A program made the position numbers and the translations under genes. Positions 11,464 through 23,080 of a stretch of 64,000 nt of DNA are shown one piece after another. Origin of the DNA: Helopsaltes ochotensis (lineage: Eukaryota; Chordata; Aves; Passeriformes; Locustellidae); contig VXBM01000024.1 of the NCBI GenBank assembly GCA_013400155.1, positions 1,588,090-1,652,089 of the forward strand, read 5' to 3'. The notes under the pieces were generated by a model. It did not search any database and had not been told where the DNA came from. It was given only the letters and a program-made list of their open reading frames with translations. Positions within the stretch are counted from its first letter, which is position 1; the number at the start of each line of letters is the position of its first letter.

Positions 11464-12894
11464 AATTTGCACTTGGCTTCAAGGCTAAGGTCTGTAGCAC
11501 AAGCTGAAGACCTTTAAATCAGAAGTTGGAATGAAAAGCCTTAGGTATATCATATTGTCTGCTGTGCAAAAGAATAGCAGCTCCTGAAAACTGCAAATTA
11601 AGTATATAAAAAAAGCATAAAGCAGTGTTTTCTTGTGTGTTAATGTAATCTCAGCTTGCTGAGTTACACAAGCTTTGCTATCAACATTTCTGCTTCATCA
11701 TGTAAATTAATAGATTCGACTGAATATGTTTTAGCTCTGTGATGTTTTCAGCACTCAGATTCTGGTTGGTTTCAGTTGGATTTAACCTAATTGCCAAACT
11801 GATTCCCATCAGTAATAACTTAACATTTATTTGTCCCAAAGGGGAAAAAAAAGTCTTGTCTGTATTCTGCAATTAAGAAGGTGATGAAATATTCAGTGTA
11901 TGTCTCCACTCCAACTTAAATTCTTTTGTTAACTTTATCAGATAAACCATAAAATATTAACCAGCCTACTGTTTGAGCATGTGTGAGCTGTATACTGTTT
12001 ATCAGACATTTTAAGGTACTTACGATTTTTAACATTGACTATGTGGAAGAGACTGCATTTTCAGAATCAAAGCTGTTGATGAGGTTTGGTATACCAGAAT
12101 GTGTGCATCCAATTTCTTTAAAACATGATCACAACACACAGGAAAGTGTCATTACTACAAATCTTTATTAACATTTAAACAGGTAGAGCAGAAATAATCT
12201 CTTTCCTTAATTTGTTCTTTCATGTTGCTTTCTGATCATGCTGAGCTTTAGCTTACAGCATTCCTTGCTGGAATTTTGTAAGTAGTTGCAAGTCTGGGAC
12301 AGTCTGAGTTATACATGGATGTTGCATGCACCTGGTTTATGTAGATGGAGCTAGGTGCAAACTCCTCAACTAGATTAAAGCATGACTGTGTAAAGCCTTT
12401 TTTAGCAATAACCTTATATTTGCATCTAGATGTCAACTTTTTGCAAGTTTGATGTATAAGCAGAACTGTAAGAAGCATATACTTTGCTTTGTGGCTGCTT
12501 GCATTTGTGTATTTTGTTATATCTATTAAGAAGATAATGATTTTCTGAAAGGTTCTGTCCTCTTCTGTGTGCATGGCTTTGAAACAATTTATGAGCTCAC
12601 TGCAGTAATAGAATTTCAATGCATCCATTTAAAAAGTGACTCTACTTTCTTGTCAGGTCTGTGAAGTGGCCTGAATCATGACAATAAAGTCGAAGCAGTA
12701 GCTTGTCCATAGAAATTCATACCTTAAAAAAAACCAAAAAAAACAAAACCACACCAAACTTGTAAGTTTTGCAGTCAGAATATGTGTACTGTTGAGAAAA
12801 TGGCAAATAAGCAGCATTTAAAAGTCGATGGGCATGGATACACTAACAAGAGGAAAAAATGGAACGTGTGGAATGCTGTGGGAGTGTTTCACAC

Positions 12895-13290
12895 TGGCTG
12901 CTCAGGTATCTGCAGCAGGGAGGTGTAGCATTCCTCACCTACCCTGCACATTTACCGCGGCTGATGGAGCCGTACAGAGACCTCTCGGGTTTTCCTGGCC
13001 TGGCACATAAAGTTCTGTATGGCAGCTTCTATAAGTGATCTTGCGCTGTCCCATCCTTTTCCTCCCTGTTCTCCTGCACCGGATTATGTGACACAAATGG
13101 GCTGCAGCCAGGAAGAGTCTGCTTTTCCTCAGGGCTGCCTGCATGTGCAGAGTGCTGTTGGGAGGCTGGTGTTCCCTGGTACAGGGTCTGCCGCTCCCTG
13201 GAAGCCCCGTGCCAGACACAGCTGCATCCACCTGATTCCGGAGCACGGCATTGTGCTGCCAGCCCTGGAGCTGGGGGAGATAAAGCAGTG
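12895..13290. other. GC- and CpG-enriched patch in an AT-rich setting
   Basis: This block is clearly richer in G+C and in CpG than its flanks (CCGCGG at about 12956, GCGC at about 13043, CCGG at about 13079 and 13237). It therefore stays open in several frames on both strands: 90 to 128 codons, minus 12935-13321, plus 13019-13291 and minus 13029-13307. None of these products is recognisable, and open frames on both strands are what low stop density gives. It is too small and too poor in CpG for a classical CpG island. It could be a small promoter, an exon of a noncoding RNA, or an old GC-rich repeat. Confidence 0.5.
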
Positions 13291-15440
13291 AGGTGTGTGA
13301 TGGACACAATAGGAGCTTCATCTGTAAGGAGTGAAACTGGATAGGTCTGCGTCTAGAATATGTGATGCTGTGGGTATTTCAAAAGCTTTACATTGCCAGA
13401 AATTTGAGACAAATATTGCATGGGGAATAACAGAGGTCTGAGTGAGAAGCCTTTATTTCCAGGCAGTTGGTAATAGACACTCCATCCCAGATTACGTTTG
13501 TTTAAAATATTGATATCTGCTAGATTTGGTGAGATATTATGGAGCTGTCTTAGTCTGTAAGTGAAGGGCATTTTATATGCCCTTCTGCTTGACAGTCTGG
13601 CACATATGACCTTTTGTCCTCACATTGGTTAAGAAAATTAATTTTTATCATACAGAAATGACTGTTCTCACAAACTATGCATTGCTGTGTGAGCAGGCTT
13701 ATTGGATAGCCTTTTCAAAATGAAAAATTTTCAGTGAGTATGAGGGGAAGGATTTGAACTGTCAAAATGTCTCACAATGACATTTTCATACCATAAAGCT
13801 CCAGCTTTACTTACAGAAACAGTATGTCAGTAGAGGTTGAAAGAGAATTAAAATGGGAAAAACAAAATAAACTTTTTGGTTATTGGGATTTTTCTTCTGA
13901 CTTTAGACCATTTTTTAAAAAAAATTGGCTTTTATTTGTACTGAAATCAGGACCATTTGTTAATTGTCAGATTTTCTTACCACAGGTTTATTTTTGTGTC
14001 TCAGTTGCTAGATGTATAATAAAGGTCAAAGTTATAATTATGAAAATATAAATACTGAAAGTGTATGGAGTTTATTTGTTTTTTTCAGAGCAAATCAGAA
14101 AGTTATGCAATACAACAATAAATAATAATAAGGCATAAGCTACAATGAGACAAGACTGCTTCAGAAGAGTAAAACAGACACCAAAATGGTCAAACATCTT
14201 GAATGGGCTTTGTGCAAGTGTCCCAAGTGTTCTCCTCTGAAGTCCTGATACAGATATGTCCTGGTTAAGATACTTGTGGGTGTTTTCTGTTAGGTTGGTT
14301 GTTTGTTTTTCTGTTCCATCTTTTTATGGTCTAGCTGCTATTTGCTGGGATGCTCTAAGCGCATTAAGAAAAAAAAAAAAGAAAGAAAGGTCCTTCAAAG
14401 CTAGTTGTTCCATTTGCAGTATAACTAATATAATATAGACTTACCAAACTGTGTATTGATTACTGTAAGGCAACTACAGTGAAAAGGCTTTGGAACAGAA
14501 GTTTAAGATCTATTCAGTTTTCTCTAACATGGTCCACTGCCAATATGTAACCTGAAAATTTTCTCCTTTTGAACTTGAAGGTCTAAATGCTGCAAACAAG
14601 TGAATATTTAATTAGCCTCAATGCCTCCTCTACTGTATCCTCTGGAAGCAGGGTAACTCACATACAGTAAGTGGCTGATGTTAAACTTAACGTTGATAGG
14701 CTTCTGTGGAAATCTGCTGTAAAGTAACATTTGGTACAACTTCAATGATTTGTCTCTTTCATAAAATGCCCTAAACACTTCTCAAGTTATCTAATACACT
14801 TTCCAATGCCATTTTAAAAAGGGAGGAGAAAGAGGAATAAGGAATCTCAGAGATTTGGTTTTAGTTAGCTGTTTAGTAAGCTGGGCATACTGTTGATTTG
14901 GTTTGGTTCAAGAATATGTATTTATCCCTTCATGTGTGAGAATTTTGCCTCAGCAAATGTATGTAAGGATATCACAACATAAAAGCTGAGAGAAAGAGGC
15001 AGACTGACTGGCTTCTTAATTTGGTACTAAAGCTCTTCAAGGGTGTGATGTCAACTTTTGGTTATGTTTGGCTACCACTGCCTAGGAACTCATAGGGAAG
15101 ACAGTGTGACTTGCTCTTTGGAAGAAGGAAGCTAACATTTTTTAGAAAGGTCTCTTCAGGACCAAGAGTATATATAGACTTGTGTCATGTAGCAACTGTG
15201 GTACACAGTAGGATGGAGGAGCTGGAACCAGCAAAGGGCTAATTTTATGACACATTTAGCCTCCTTTTGCAATACTTTTGGACTAAATTATTTCCTTTAT
15301 TTTAACATATGCCAAAGGCTAATGAGAAAATCAGATACCTTAAGTCTATTGTCAGTACTTGACCTTAGCCTAGAGAAGCTTGTCTTCTTCTGCAGTGAAT
15401 AAACCAACTTACAGGTTACATCAGGACGCCTGAGTTAATC

Positions 15441-15800
15441 ATTGAATCATAGGATATATCAGGTTGGAAGGAATTCATAAGGATCCTCGAGTTCAAAACC
15501 CTGCTCCTCACAGGACTAATCCTAGGTTCTAAGTATATCATCCAGATGTTCTTTGAACTCTGGCAAGTTTGATGACATGACCCATTTGCTGAGGGTCCTG
15601 TTCTGGTGACCAACTACCTCTCAGGAAGCAAACTTCTTCTCCTAATGCCTAATCCAAATTTCCCTTGGTGCTGCTTCATTCCAGTTCATCACATCCTGTT
15701 GGTGGTCTCTAGAGAAAAACTGCTCTGCTTCTGCTTAGTCTTTCTCCCTAGAGCCTCAAGGAGGTCCTCCTTGAATCTCCTCCTGTCCCTCCTTGTCTAA
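15441..15800 (-). mobile_element. CR1 LINE 3' end, minus strand
   Basis: On the plus strand the element opens with GAATCATAGGATATATCAGG at 15444 and TTGGAAGGAATTC, the complement of the CR1 tail and the segment before it. It runs on through ATCATCCAGATGTTCTTTG (about 15538), AACTACCTCTCAGGAAGC, CCTAATCCAAATTTCCCTTG (about 15648), AGTTCATCACATCCTGTT and a pyrimidine-rich end near 15800. The order fits the complement of the CR1 3' region. The copy is 5'-truncated and has lost all coding capacity. It is quite diverged (many substitutions in the tail), which suggests an old insertion. The high-coordinate limit is approximate. Confidence 0.88.
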
Positions 15801-16756
15801 CTGTAGCTGGACTGCAAGGAAAACCCCACATGAGCTGTAGGTGCTGTTTGTGTCTTGGTGTGGCCTTCCAGGTTGTGGAAGACCTGTAAATGAAAGCACT
15901 GCAAGAATGAATCCCTTACTACTGTGCACGACCAGAACTAAGGGAAAATTAGGACACTGTATATAGTTGTACGAATATTGAAATTGGTGCTGGGCTAGAC
16001 TTACCTCATTTCAAGCATTATTGGAGTGTGTAACTGAAGTAATTATTGAATGTCACTGTTATTGTTCCTTTAGGACCACTTCTAAAATCAAATCACACGT
16101 GTGGCAGTTTCCAGAGACTATTTATTGGTGTCTTTCTGGATAAGTAAAAATGTCTCTTGTTGCTGGTGTGAAAAGAGTGGGTGATCTACTACACTTCTAA
16201 TACGGTATTGCTCTTACCATTTAGCCAGATCCTGATGACTAAAGTGGCATGTATCTTAACTGAAGATAGAATAAGTCCTCTCATCATTAAAGTCTTGAAA
16301 CAAAGCCACAGAAATTAATGAGATAAATTCCCACTTGCTACAGTGTTTGTTGGCAAAGGTGTGGAATCCTTAGCTCTGCTTTGAAAACTCCCCCCTCTAA
16401 TGCAGGAATTTGCCAGTTAACAAACTGGCTTTGAATAAGTCATCCATTCTGCAAGGAGTGGATGTTTTTGGCACTGATGTAGGACATTGAGTTGAAGACC
16501 TGCGCAACAGCATGGCATTCCTTGGCTCTGAGTGCAAGAGAACTTGTTTTGTATTAGTCAGACATAGGCAGCCCAGTGTACTTCATGCTTATTGATTCAC
16601 CTTGTTGATAATTGCAGCATGCTGCTAATAAATGAACCTGTGGAAAACTAATCCTCCTATATTGTATCTTCATAGTTACACTCATTTAAGTTCAATTAAG
16701 TTCAAAGGGCACAGGAAGGCAGTTTGTATTTCCTTGAAAGTTTATGTTCTTTAGTA
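15801..16756. other. Unique noncoding DNA up to the assembly gap
   Basis: No gene, RNA or repeat is recognised. A short inverted repeat GCCAGTT/AACTGGC with loop AACA lies at 16412-16429. The part from about 16560 to the gap is AT-rich with POU- and homeodomain-like words (for example ATTGATTCA, TGCTAATAAATG) and may be the left part of a noncoding block interrupted by the gap. Confidence 0.6.
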
Positions 16757-16781
16757 NNNNNNNNNNNNNNNNNNNNNNNNN
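16757..16781. other. Assembly gap, 25 N
   Basis: Twenty-five undetermined bases. The round number suggests a placeholder, so the true missing length is unknown. The flanking bases are simple and AT-rich (TTTAGTA before, TATTTTGTAAG after), so a short collapsed low-complexity tract is one possible cause. Confidence 0.99.
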
Positions 16782-17107
16782 TATTTTGTAAGATTAACCT
16801 TTTCCATTTTCAGTATTTCCTACCTACTTGGTTTTATATTTTATGAGAGACAATTATTCAGAAATAAGAGGGAGAGAAGGAAAAGAAGACAAGACTTAAT
16901 TTTATTAATTTCCCTGTTATTAGATTCATACGATTCATGCAGAATGCTGTTAATCACAGTGTTCATTTTCATTGGAAATACCATGTTAATGCATTCATGC
17001 TATTTGCTGCAATCACGCTCTGAGACGTTTTCTTTGGTTTCATAATTTGCTAATTCACTTGCAAAAAACCTGCACATTTTTGTAAAGAACCAGGAGGCAG
17101 ATTTTTT

Positions 17108-17165
17108 CAGGTATGCTCAAAGCTTACATACCTTGAAGAGGAGATTCAAACTTGAGGCATACCTG
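17108..17165. other. Imperfect inverted repeat (58-nt hairpin)
   Basis: CAGGTATGCTCAA (17108-17120) pairs with TTGAGGCATACCTG (17152-17165), 13 pairs with one bulged G, across a 31-nt loop. The loop itself contains a third partner, CATACCT at 17126-17132, which can pair with AGGTATG at 17109-17115. The core word AGGTATG/CATACCT therefore occurs three times within 58 bases. No known RNA family is recognised. Confidence 0.5.
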
Positions 17166-18647
17166 CTGCAGTTGCTCAGTCCCACCCCCAAACCACAGCC
17201 TCCTGCACTGTCAATTGTGCTGATACAATTATTTGTCAGGTCACGGACTGTTAATCTTTTCAGTGATCTAGTTTAAGTTGTCCTCTGAAAGGGAGTGTTT
17301 ATTTTTAACCCTGATCTGACTTGCAGTGCATGTCTACAAATCATTTTTCAGCACAATGGGTGATCAATAACCACCACTTCAAGGAGACTTGAGACTTCCA
17401 GAGCGTGGAACACAGAGGGGTTGAATGTCTAAATACTTTCAAAAGATCTGTACCTCAATGTCTGCCTTTGTATTTTGAAAGAGTCAGAATAGGTACAAAA
17501 GTTCTTGTTTACCAAGCCATGGTCTACTGAAAATAAGACCTGGAGGAAATAGTAACAATAATGTTTACCTGGTTCATTTCTCCTTCAAAGGACTTAACAA
17601 GTAATGTTTCAATAATGATTTGCAATATAGTGATAATTAAATGCTATTTCACTTGCATGCCAAATAAGGAAAACAAGAGAAAGTAAGTTATTGGCACACT
17701 ACTAGAAAGGGTTCTGGAGGGTCTCTCACATGTTTTCCTGATCTAGCTGAATGGCAACATTCCAGCAGTCTCTATTGCCTAACCATGAAAGGTGATGTCC
17801 AAGAGTATGTGAGCCACCTGCATGGGTCTGTGAAACACAGCATTGGGTGTGTGGGATGGGCATGCTATCTGGGAGAGGTAGGTAGGATACCGTGTGCTAT
17901 CTACAAACATCACTTTGTTTGGCATCTGAAACAGCCCATGACACCTGCACAGAGGCAGCTGAGTGTCTTGTGTAACTTGTGACAAGAATGAGACACCTGA
18001 GTCCTGTTGGGTGATCACAAGGCAAAGTGATTTCTGTCAGCCTTGTACTTCATTCCTGCTCTTGATTTGTATCAGAAAGCAGCTCAGATGAGCCATAGCT
18101 CCTTGGCCTGCATGTCAGGAACCCAAACAAAGAGGCTGTTCCTGTGTCATGGAGCTCATAGGAGGAAAAAGACCAGAAGAGGAGCGAGTGGAAAAGATAT
18201 GAAAGTGGCTAGAGAGTGAGTGAACAGTTAAACCAGAGCAGAACTTTCTCTTCATTTTGGACATCTCTGTCGCTCTACATATAAGACTGAAAATTCTGAA
18301 GCTGTCATGCTGAACACTTAAAAAATTATGCTGTCTGGTGGGCCAGTGATGCATCTAGATCTGAAGTTGCACAGACACACACAGTGCACGTGACACACCC
18401 TGAATGTGTCGGATTTTTTTGGCACATGAACAGTTGGTGCACTGGTGAGGTTTGTTGTACAGGTACTGTGCAGCTGAAAAGTGAATGCATGGTGGTACTC
18501 TGTCAGAGTCATCTGGTCAGCTAGGTGTGAAAAATCTGTCTGTGGATAATGGGGTGGTTCAGTAAACCTAGTATATGAGAGTCACTCTATTGACCTTCTC
18601 TGTAAAGTATTTGTTCTTTTATGCCTAAAATGCTGACAGACCCTTTC

Positions 18648-18693
18648 AGGCCTCACTTTTCCCTCTTTGTATAATGGTGACCTATTTCTCAGT
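18648..18693 (+). repeat. Possible MIR/L2-type ancient repeat remnant
   Basis: GGCCTCACTTTTCCCTCTTT followed by GTATAATGGTGACC resembles the widely shared ancient repeat order CCTCAGTTTCC-TCTGTAAAATGGGGA found in MIR SINEs. The match is short and decayed, and the neighbouring parts of MIR could not be traced, so this is tentative. Confidence 0.25.
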
Positions 18694-19795
18694 CTTATTG
18701 CAATGAAGAAATGCTTCGTTAGCCAATGTTAATAGAGAGGGTTGTGTTCTCAGAGGAAAGGACTCCAGTATTCATGATACTGCAACATTGTGAAAGACAG
18801 ACTGTCATGAAATTCTACAGACCAAACTCAGTTCTAGGGTGATTGTCCTGCAAGTTATGATTTATGGCAGAGCTGGTCTGTAGCTTATCACCCCTGTTAA
18901 ATGAATCTTTTTCGCACAACACACGTTGTGTTTGTCAGTGTGAGTCACAAAACATTTTAAAAGTACAAAAGTAGCAATTGCTCTTCTGAGATCAAAACAT
19001 ACATGTGAAAGCAAATATGCCTGCTGAGTAAACACACAAAGGCTGTAAAGGCGCTGTGTACACCACTGGGTTCTTGTGCTTTACCAAATTATTTACGAAT
19101 CCTTGCAGTACCTGGATATAAAGAGGGGTTTTTTTCTGACCAAATGCATTATCTGATTCAGGTAACTATTTCTCCCACCAAGCAGCTTTGATGCTCCCAC
19201 TGCAAGTCACCACCGTATGGCTCCGTGCTGCTTCCAACACTTTCCCTGTTTTACTCTTTTATGTTATGGCTTTAATAACAGGAATGTCTTTGAATACTTT
19301 ATGCCTTATACTGAAAAGAGTGGAAAGAGGGGGTTTTTGCATATTTATTATTGTTAATGCTAACTAGTGAGATTATTGTCTCATGCTGTGGCTGCTGTCT
19401 CACCCAGGCCTTGCAGAAGAGAAATGGGAGGAAAGCATGGAATTTGATGAGGAGCTCTACTTTCTGTACTTCGATGGGGGTTGATCTGGCTGATTATTGG
19501 GAACTGCACTGCTGATTACTTGCTCACACGCTCTCTTTTTCTCAGCAGACACCACTGAATCATGTGCAATTTGTAATAGTAGAGGTGATAAATTGAAACC
19601 CTTTCCATCCAGTGCTCCCAGAATATGGGGAAATTAATTCAAATATAATGAAAGAGTGACTCAATCCCCTAAATCCTGACATCATATTTCTATCCAGTTA
19701 TTTTTTCAGTGGTTTATGTCTTTGGCCTGTGGCTAATTTTCCTGACTGGTAGTCTGCAAATTTGCTGATGATAGGACAGAACCTTCACACAGCGT

Positions 19796-19817
19796 TACAA
19801 AAGTCATTACTTTTGTA
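19796..19817. other. Small perfect stem-loop
   Basis: TACAAAAGT and ACTTTTGTA form a 9-bp perfect stem around the loop CATT. At this arm length a few such structures are expected by chance in 64 kb, so it is recorded only as a visible structure. Confidence 0.6.
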
Positions 19818-21907
19818 TCAGACGCAACTACTGATATAAGTTCAGATATGACGTAGATGACTTTAGTATCTAAATAAAATGAATGAATAAATAACATATA
19901 TTATTTATATTTTGGGCTTTCTACATGGTTGTAGTCCAAAGAAGCATACAGACTGCTCAAGAAAGACAGTGAGAGAATTTGGCTATTCTTAGTTGAGGAA
20001 CCCCTGCTGATTTTGGCGTGTCAGCATCTGTTTTGGTAACAGTCATCTTCTGCATCAGAAGCATTCCTGTTTTGTAGGAACCTAAGGCACGGCAGACCCA
20101 TAACTATAGCTTAATGGGTATTGCAAACTGATGGAAATCTGAAGGGGTCAAATTCAGTCAGAGGAAAAGGGTCTAATGATGGCAAATTGCTCACTCTTAA
20201 TTTGCTTGAAGTATGTCAGCTGAAAAACCAAGAAGAAAAGACCACCACCTTAAAAAACGTTTCTGTGTCTGCGAGTGGAAGTTATCTTGCATAAACCTTT
20301 TGTACAGAACTACTTATTGGCTGGGGATTTTCTTCACTGTTGTTTTAAGCTTTTTAGAAGCATTTCCTGGGAGCAGCAGGAAGATGACAAAATGTGGCAT
20401 GTGAAATAGTGAAAGCAGTAGAAGAATGAATAAAAACAAAGGCTAGCTCATGCTGGAAAAGCTGGTGAAATGAAATAAGCCTGGGTTTGGAGTGGAGAGG
20501 ATAAAATGAAACAGCAAATCTATGCTGTGGCATAAGTTCCTGCGCTGCTTTCTGCCTGAATAACCTAATTCTGGCTCCACCAGCACTCTTTGCATTGGGA
20601 GATAGGTAACTTGTAAGCAAAATGCCTCCAAATTGTTGCAGGGGCATGCATTAGAATAACATTAAGAGCTGGCTGCTGTTGCATGGGTTTTTTTTGTTGA
20701 ATCAGAGCTCTTAGATTGAAACATAGAGGCTCCATATGCCACCCAAGAAATTTCAAAGCCCATATGTAAACCCACCTGGATTTCTGGCATGGAAAATCTC
20801 TAGAAGAGGGCTCTTTTTTGCTGATGCCTTTGGAAAAGTTCTAGAATTTGTTGCTGGTGGAGCCTGTGAGAGCTGGGAATTAATTAACTGCATCTGCTGC
20901 CCTTGTGTTAGACATCAGGTTTTTCGCCTTGTTTTGGACCTGTGCTTGCAAAGGATGCAAATCAGGGTAATCCATGTTTTTGCCACGTTCATTGCCACTG
21001 CAGACTTTACCATTAACTCAAAAAGGCTAAATGAACTTTAGTATAAACATGTGAGAATCGATTCAGGAAAATGCCTCAAATGCTTCAAAGCTAATGTTAT
21101 TTATTTGGGAATGGAACAAAACAAAACCTAAAGGGTCTATAGTGTGTCACCTCACTTATAGACTCTGTGAAACATTTTGAAGCATCCTACAGGTTGTTTT
21201 GATAATATCATTTACACCTAATATTCCTAACAGCAGCTTATTAAATTAATTAGTTTTGCTTTAATGAACATTGAAATATTGGGCCTGGCTTAGCTGTGTG
21301 GTAGACTATGGTCAGCCACTGTTGAGTGTTATGGGCTGAAAATGACCAGAGAGATTATGCTGTTGCCATCACACTATGTATCAAATCTCTTTATTAAATA
21401 TACCATATATTTTTTTTTCTGCCAGAAACTTAAGTTTAACGAAGCCCATAAGTGTGTCTTAGAATATTGCCAGTATGGTAAAAGACTAGGATTGATTTCT
21501 CTGCTTTGGTACATAGAGGAGACTTAAAATATTCATAGTCTTCAGCCTGCTATATGGTAACTTAATAACATACTATTTTGAAGAGGGAGAGATGCTGTGA
21601 TTCTTGTGGTACTGCTAATGGATTTGAAGAGGATGCTAATGCATTGTACCAGGAAGTGAATTGAGCTCTCGTGTGTAAAGGGGGATTAGAAAATATAATT
21701 ATGAAAAAGCAACAGTCACAGGCTTGAAGAAATTTCATTGATGTGTGGCTGCTACAAACAATGTTTTGTTGATGAGAAAGATGGCTTTGATGGGTGTACG
21801 CTGCAATAGTAATCTTCTCTATGAAGTAACATGGAATGAACGATAGAAAGAGATGTTTTGTGAACTATGAAGGGAGAATTAAATATAAAGTCTTATATTG
21901 TCAACAA

Positions 21908-21979
21908 TTCATGCAGCTTTTAATTTGAAATAGCAGTTGTCTACAGAAAGCTAAGCTTTCACATCAAAAGCTGCATGAA
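21908..21979. ncRNA. Candidate pre-miRNA-like hairpin (72 nt), family unknown
   Basis: The left arm 21908-21930 and right arm 21957-21979 fold into a 23-position stem with 21 Watson-Crick pairs and two isolated mismatches (21922/21965 and 21925/21962). The outer 14 positions pair perfectly (TTCATGCAGCTTTT with AAAAGCTGCATGAA). The loop is 26 nt and holds a minor nested GAAAGCT/AGCTTTC. Stem length, mismatch pattern and total size are those of an animal microRNA precursor, on either strand. I do not recognise the arms as a known microRNA. Pairing stops sharply at both outer ends, with no wider terminal repeat. The alternative is a short palindromic transposon relic (MITE) or a structure in a conserved noncoding element. 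There is no evidence of transcription. Confidence 0.35.
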
Positions 21980-23024
21980 GGCTTTGGAAGAGAAAAATAC
22001 AACATGATATAACTGTCAAGCCAAAAGAAAACTAGGTCCCCCTGCTACACACACAAAGGCAACTAAGAAATTAAATAATTCATGGTCTCCAACTGAGTAT
22101 GGGAGAAGGATCTGAGCTTTTTTGAATATCATTCTCTAGTTCAGAAGAATGAATGGCGTGTTGTTATGAGTTGTGAATATATTGATTTGGATGTCATAAG
22201 TCAGCTGCTTTGTGTGTGAATGATGCTGCTGAGTGCTGATGACCCTAAATATCTGCTGTTGCCACACTTGCTGGGTCATATATCCCTTTTATTATTTGCA
22301 GTTGGTGTGTTTATCCCTGTGTGTGGCGGCTGCAGTTCTGGCTTTCCACAAACAATCATTCAGGCACCTTCTTCTGAACAGATTTCTCTTGTGAAAAAAT
22401 ATCTTGGTATGGGAAGTTTATAAATTACTGAACTTTGAGGCTCCCTGGGAGACCCCAGAACATCTGGGTCCTCTCAGTTTTTTGATGTGCATTTGACTGC
22501 GTTATTCCCATATGTTTGACATCAGAAGCCATTAGGATTTTGGATGTGCCCACAGCTGTTTTCAGGGGCTCAAGCAGAAAATGAAGACTTATGGGATGGT
22601 GACTCCTTTTTACCTGGTGAGAGGATCTAATGCCTATACCTGTGTATGGAAAAGGAATCTGACTTGACACTGGCTACATTTAACAGTGTAGCCAGAAACC
22701 CTGTTTGTCACAATCCACAGCATACTCCCAGTTTGGTAACCTCTTTCTACTACTGAGAGTAGCTGTGCCATCATGCAGTCCCTTTCTGTAGCATGGGCTT
22801 TTGACTTCTAAAAATAGTACTTAAGGTGATGTATGGCCCCAAATACTTTCTTAAGGGCAGCAGTATTTGGCCACCTAAATGCTAAATTTCTTAAGCAATT
22901 GGACACAAGACACAGGACTTGCCAGTAGAAAAGAAATATGCTTATGCAGTGGCAGACCTAACTGAACAAGATAAAAGTCAGCTTACCATTCTTACCCTCT
23001 CTGTTTCAACATATGTCAGTAAAT

Positions 23025-23080
23025 ATGTATACATTTATATTAATATAAATTTTATATTTACTAAATATATATTGGGTAAA
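23025..23080. repeat. AT-rich low-complexity tract
   Basis: Nearly pure A/T sequence built from TATATTTA/TAAATATA words, with only a few G or C bases. It reads as low-complexity sequence, not a regular microsatellite. Confidence 0.7.

Larger units (their letters stand above)
9521..15440. other. Unique noncoding DNA, no gene recognised
   Basis: No exon or RNA gene can be supported. The stretch holds A-rich simple sequence at about 11023-11075 and 12726-12760, overlapping inverted repeats at 11428-11463, a GC- and CpG-enriched patch at 12895-13290, and an A-run at about 14368-14389. The block 11400-11560 has the AT-rich, TTTAAA/TTAATC-studded look of conserved noncoding elements, but that impression is not a measurement. 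Confidence 0.65.

Noticed and set aside
16614..16625. 12-bp perfect palindrome GCAGCATGCTGC
   Set aside because: A 12-bp palindrome needs only six matches and several are expected by chance in 64 kb.
19354..19364. TTAATGCTAA, the start of the miR-155 sequence (also near 51995)
   Set aside because: The match ends after about ten bases and no complementary arm lies nearby to form a precursor hairpin.
20083..20092. TAAGGCACGG, similar to the miR-124 start
   Set aside because: The identity breaks within the seed-adjacent bases and no hairpin is present.
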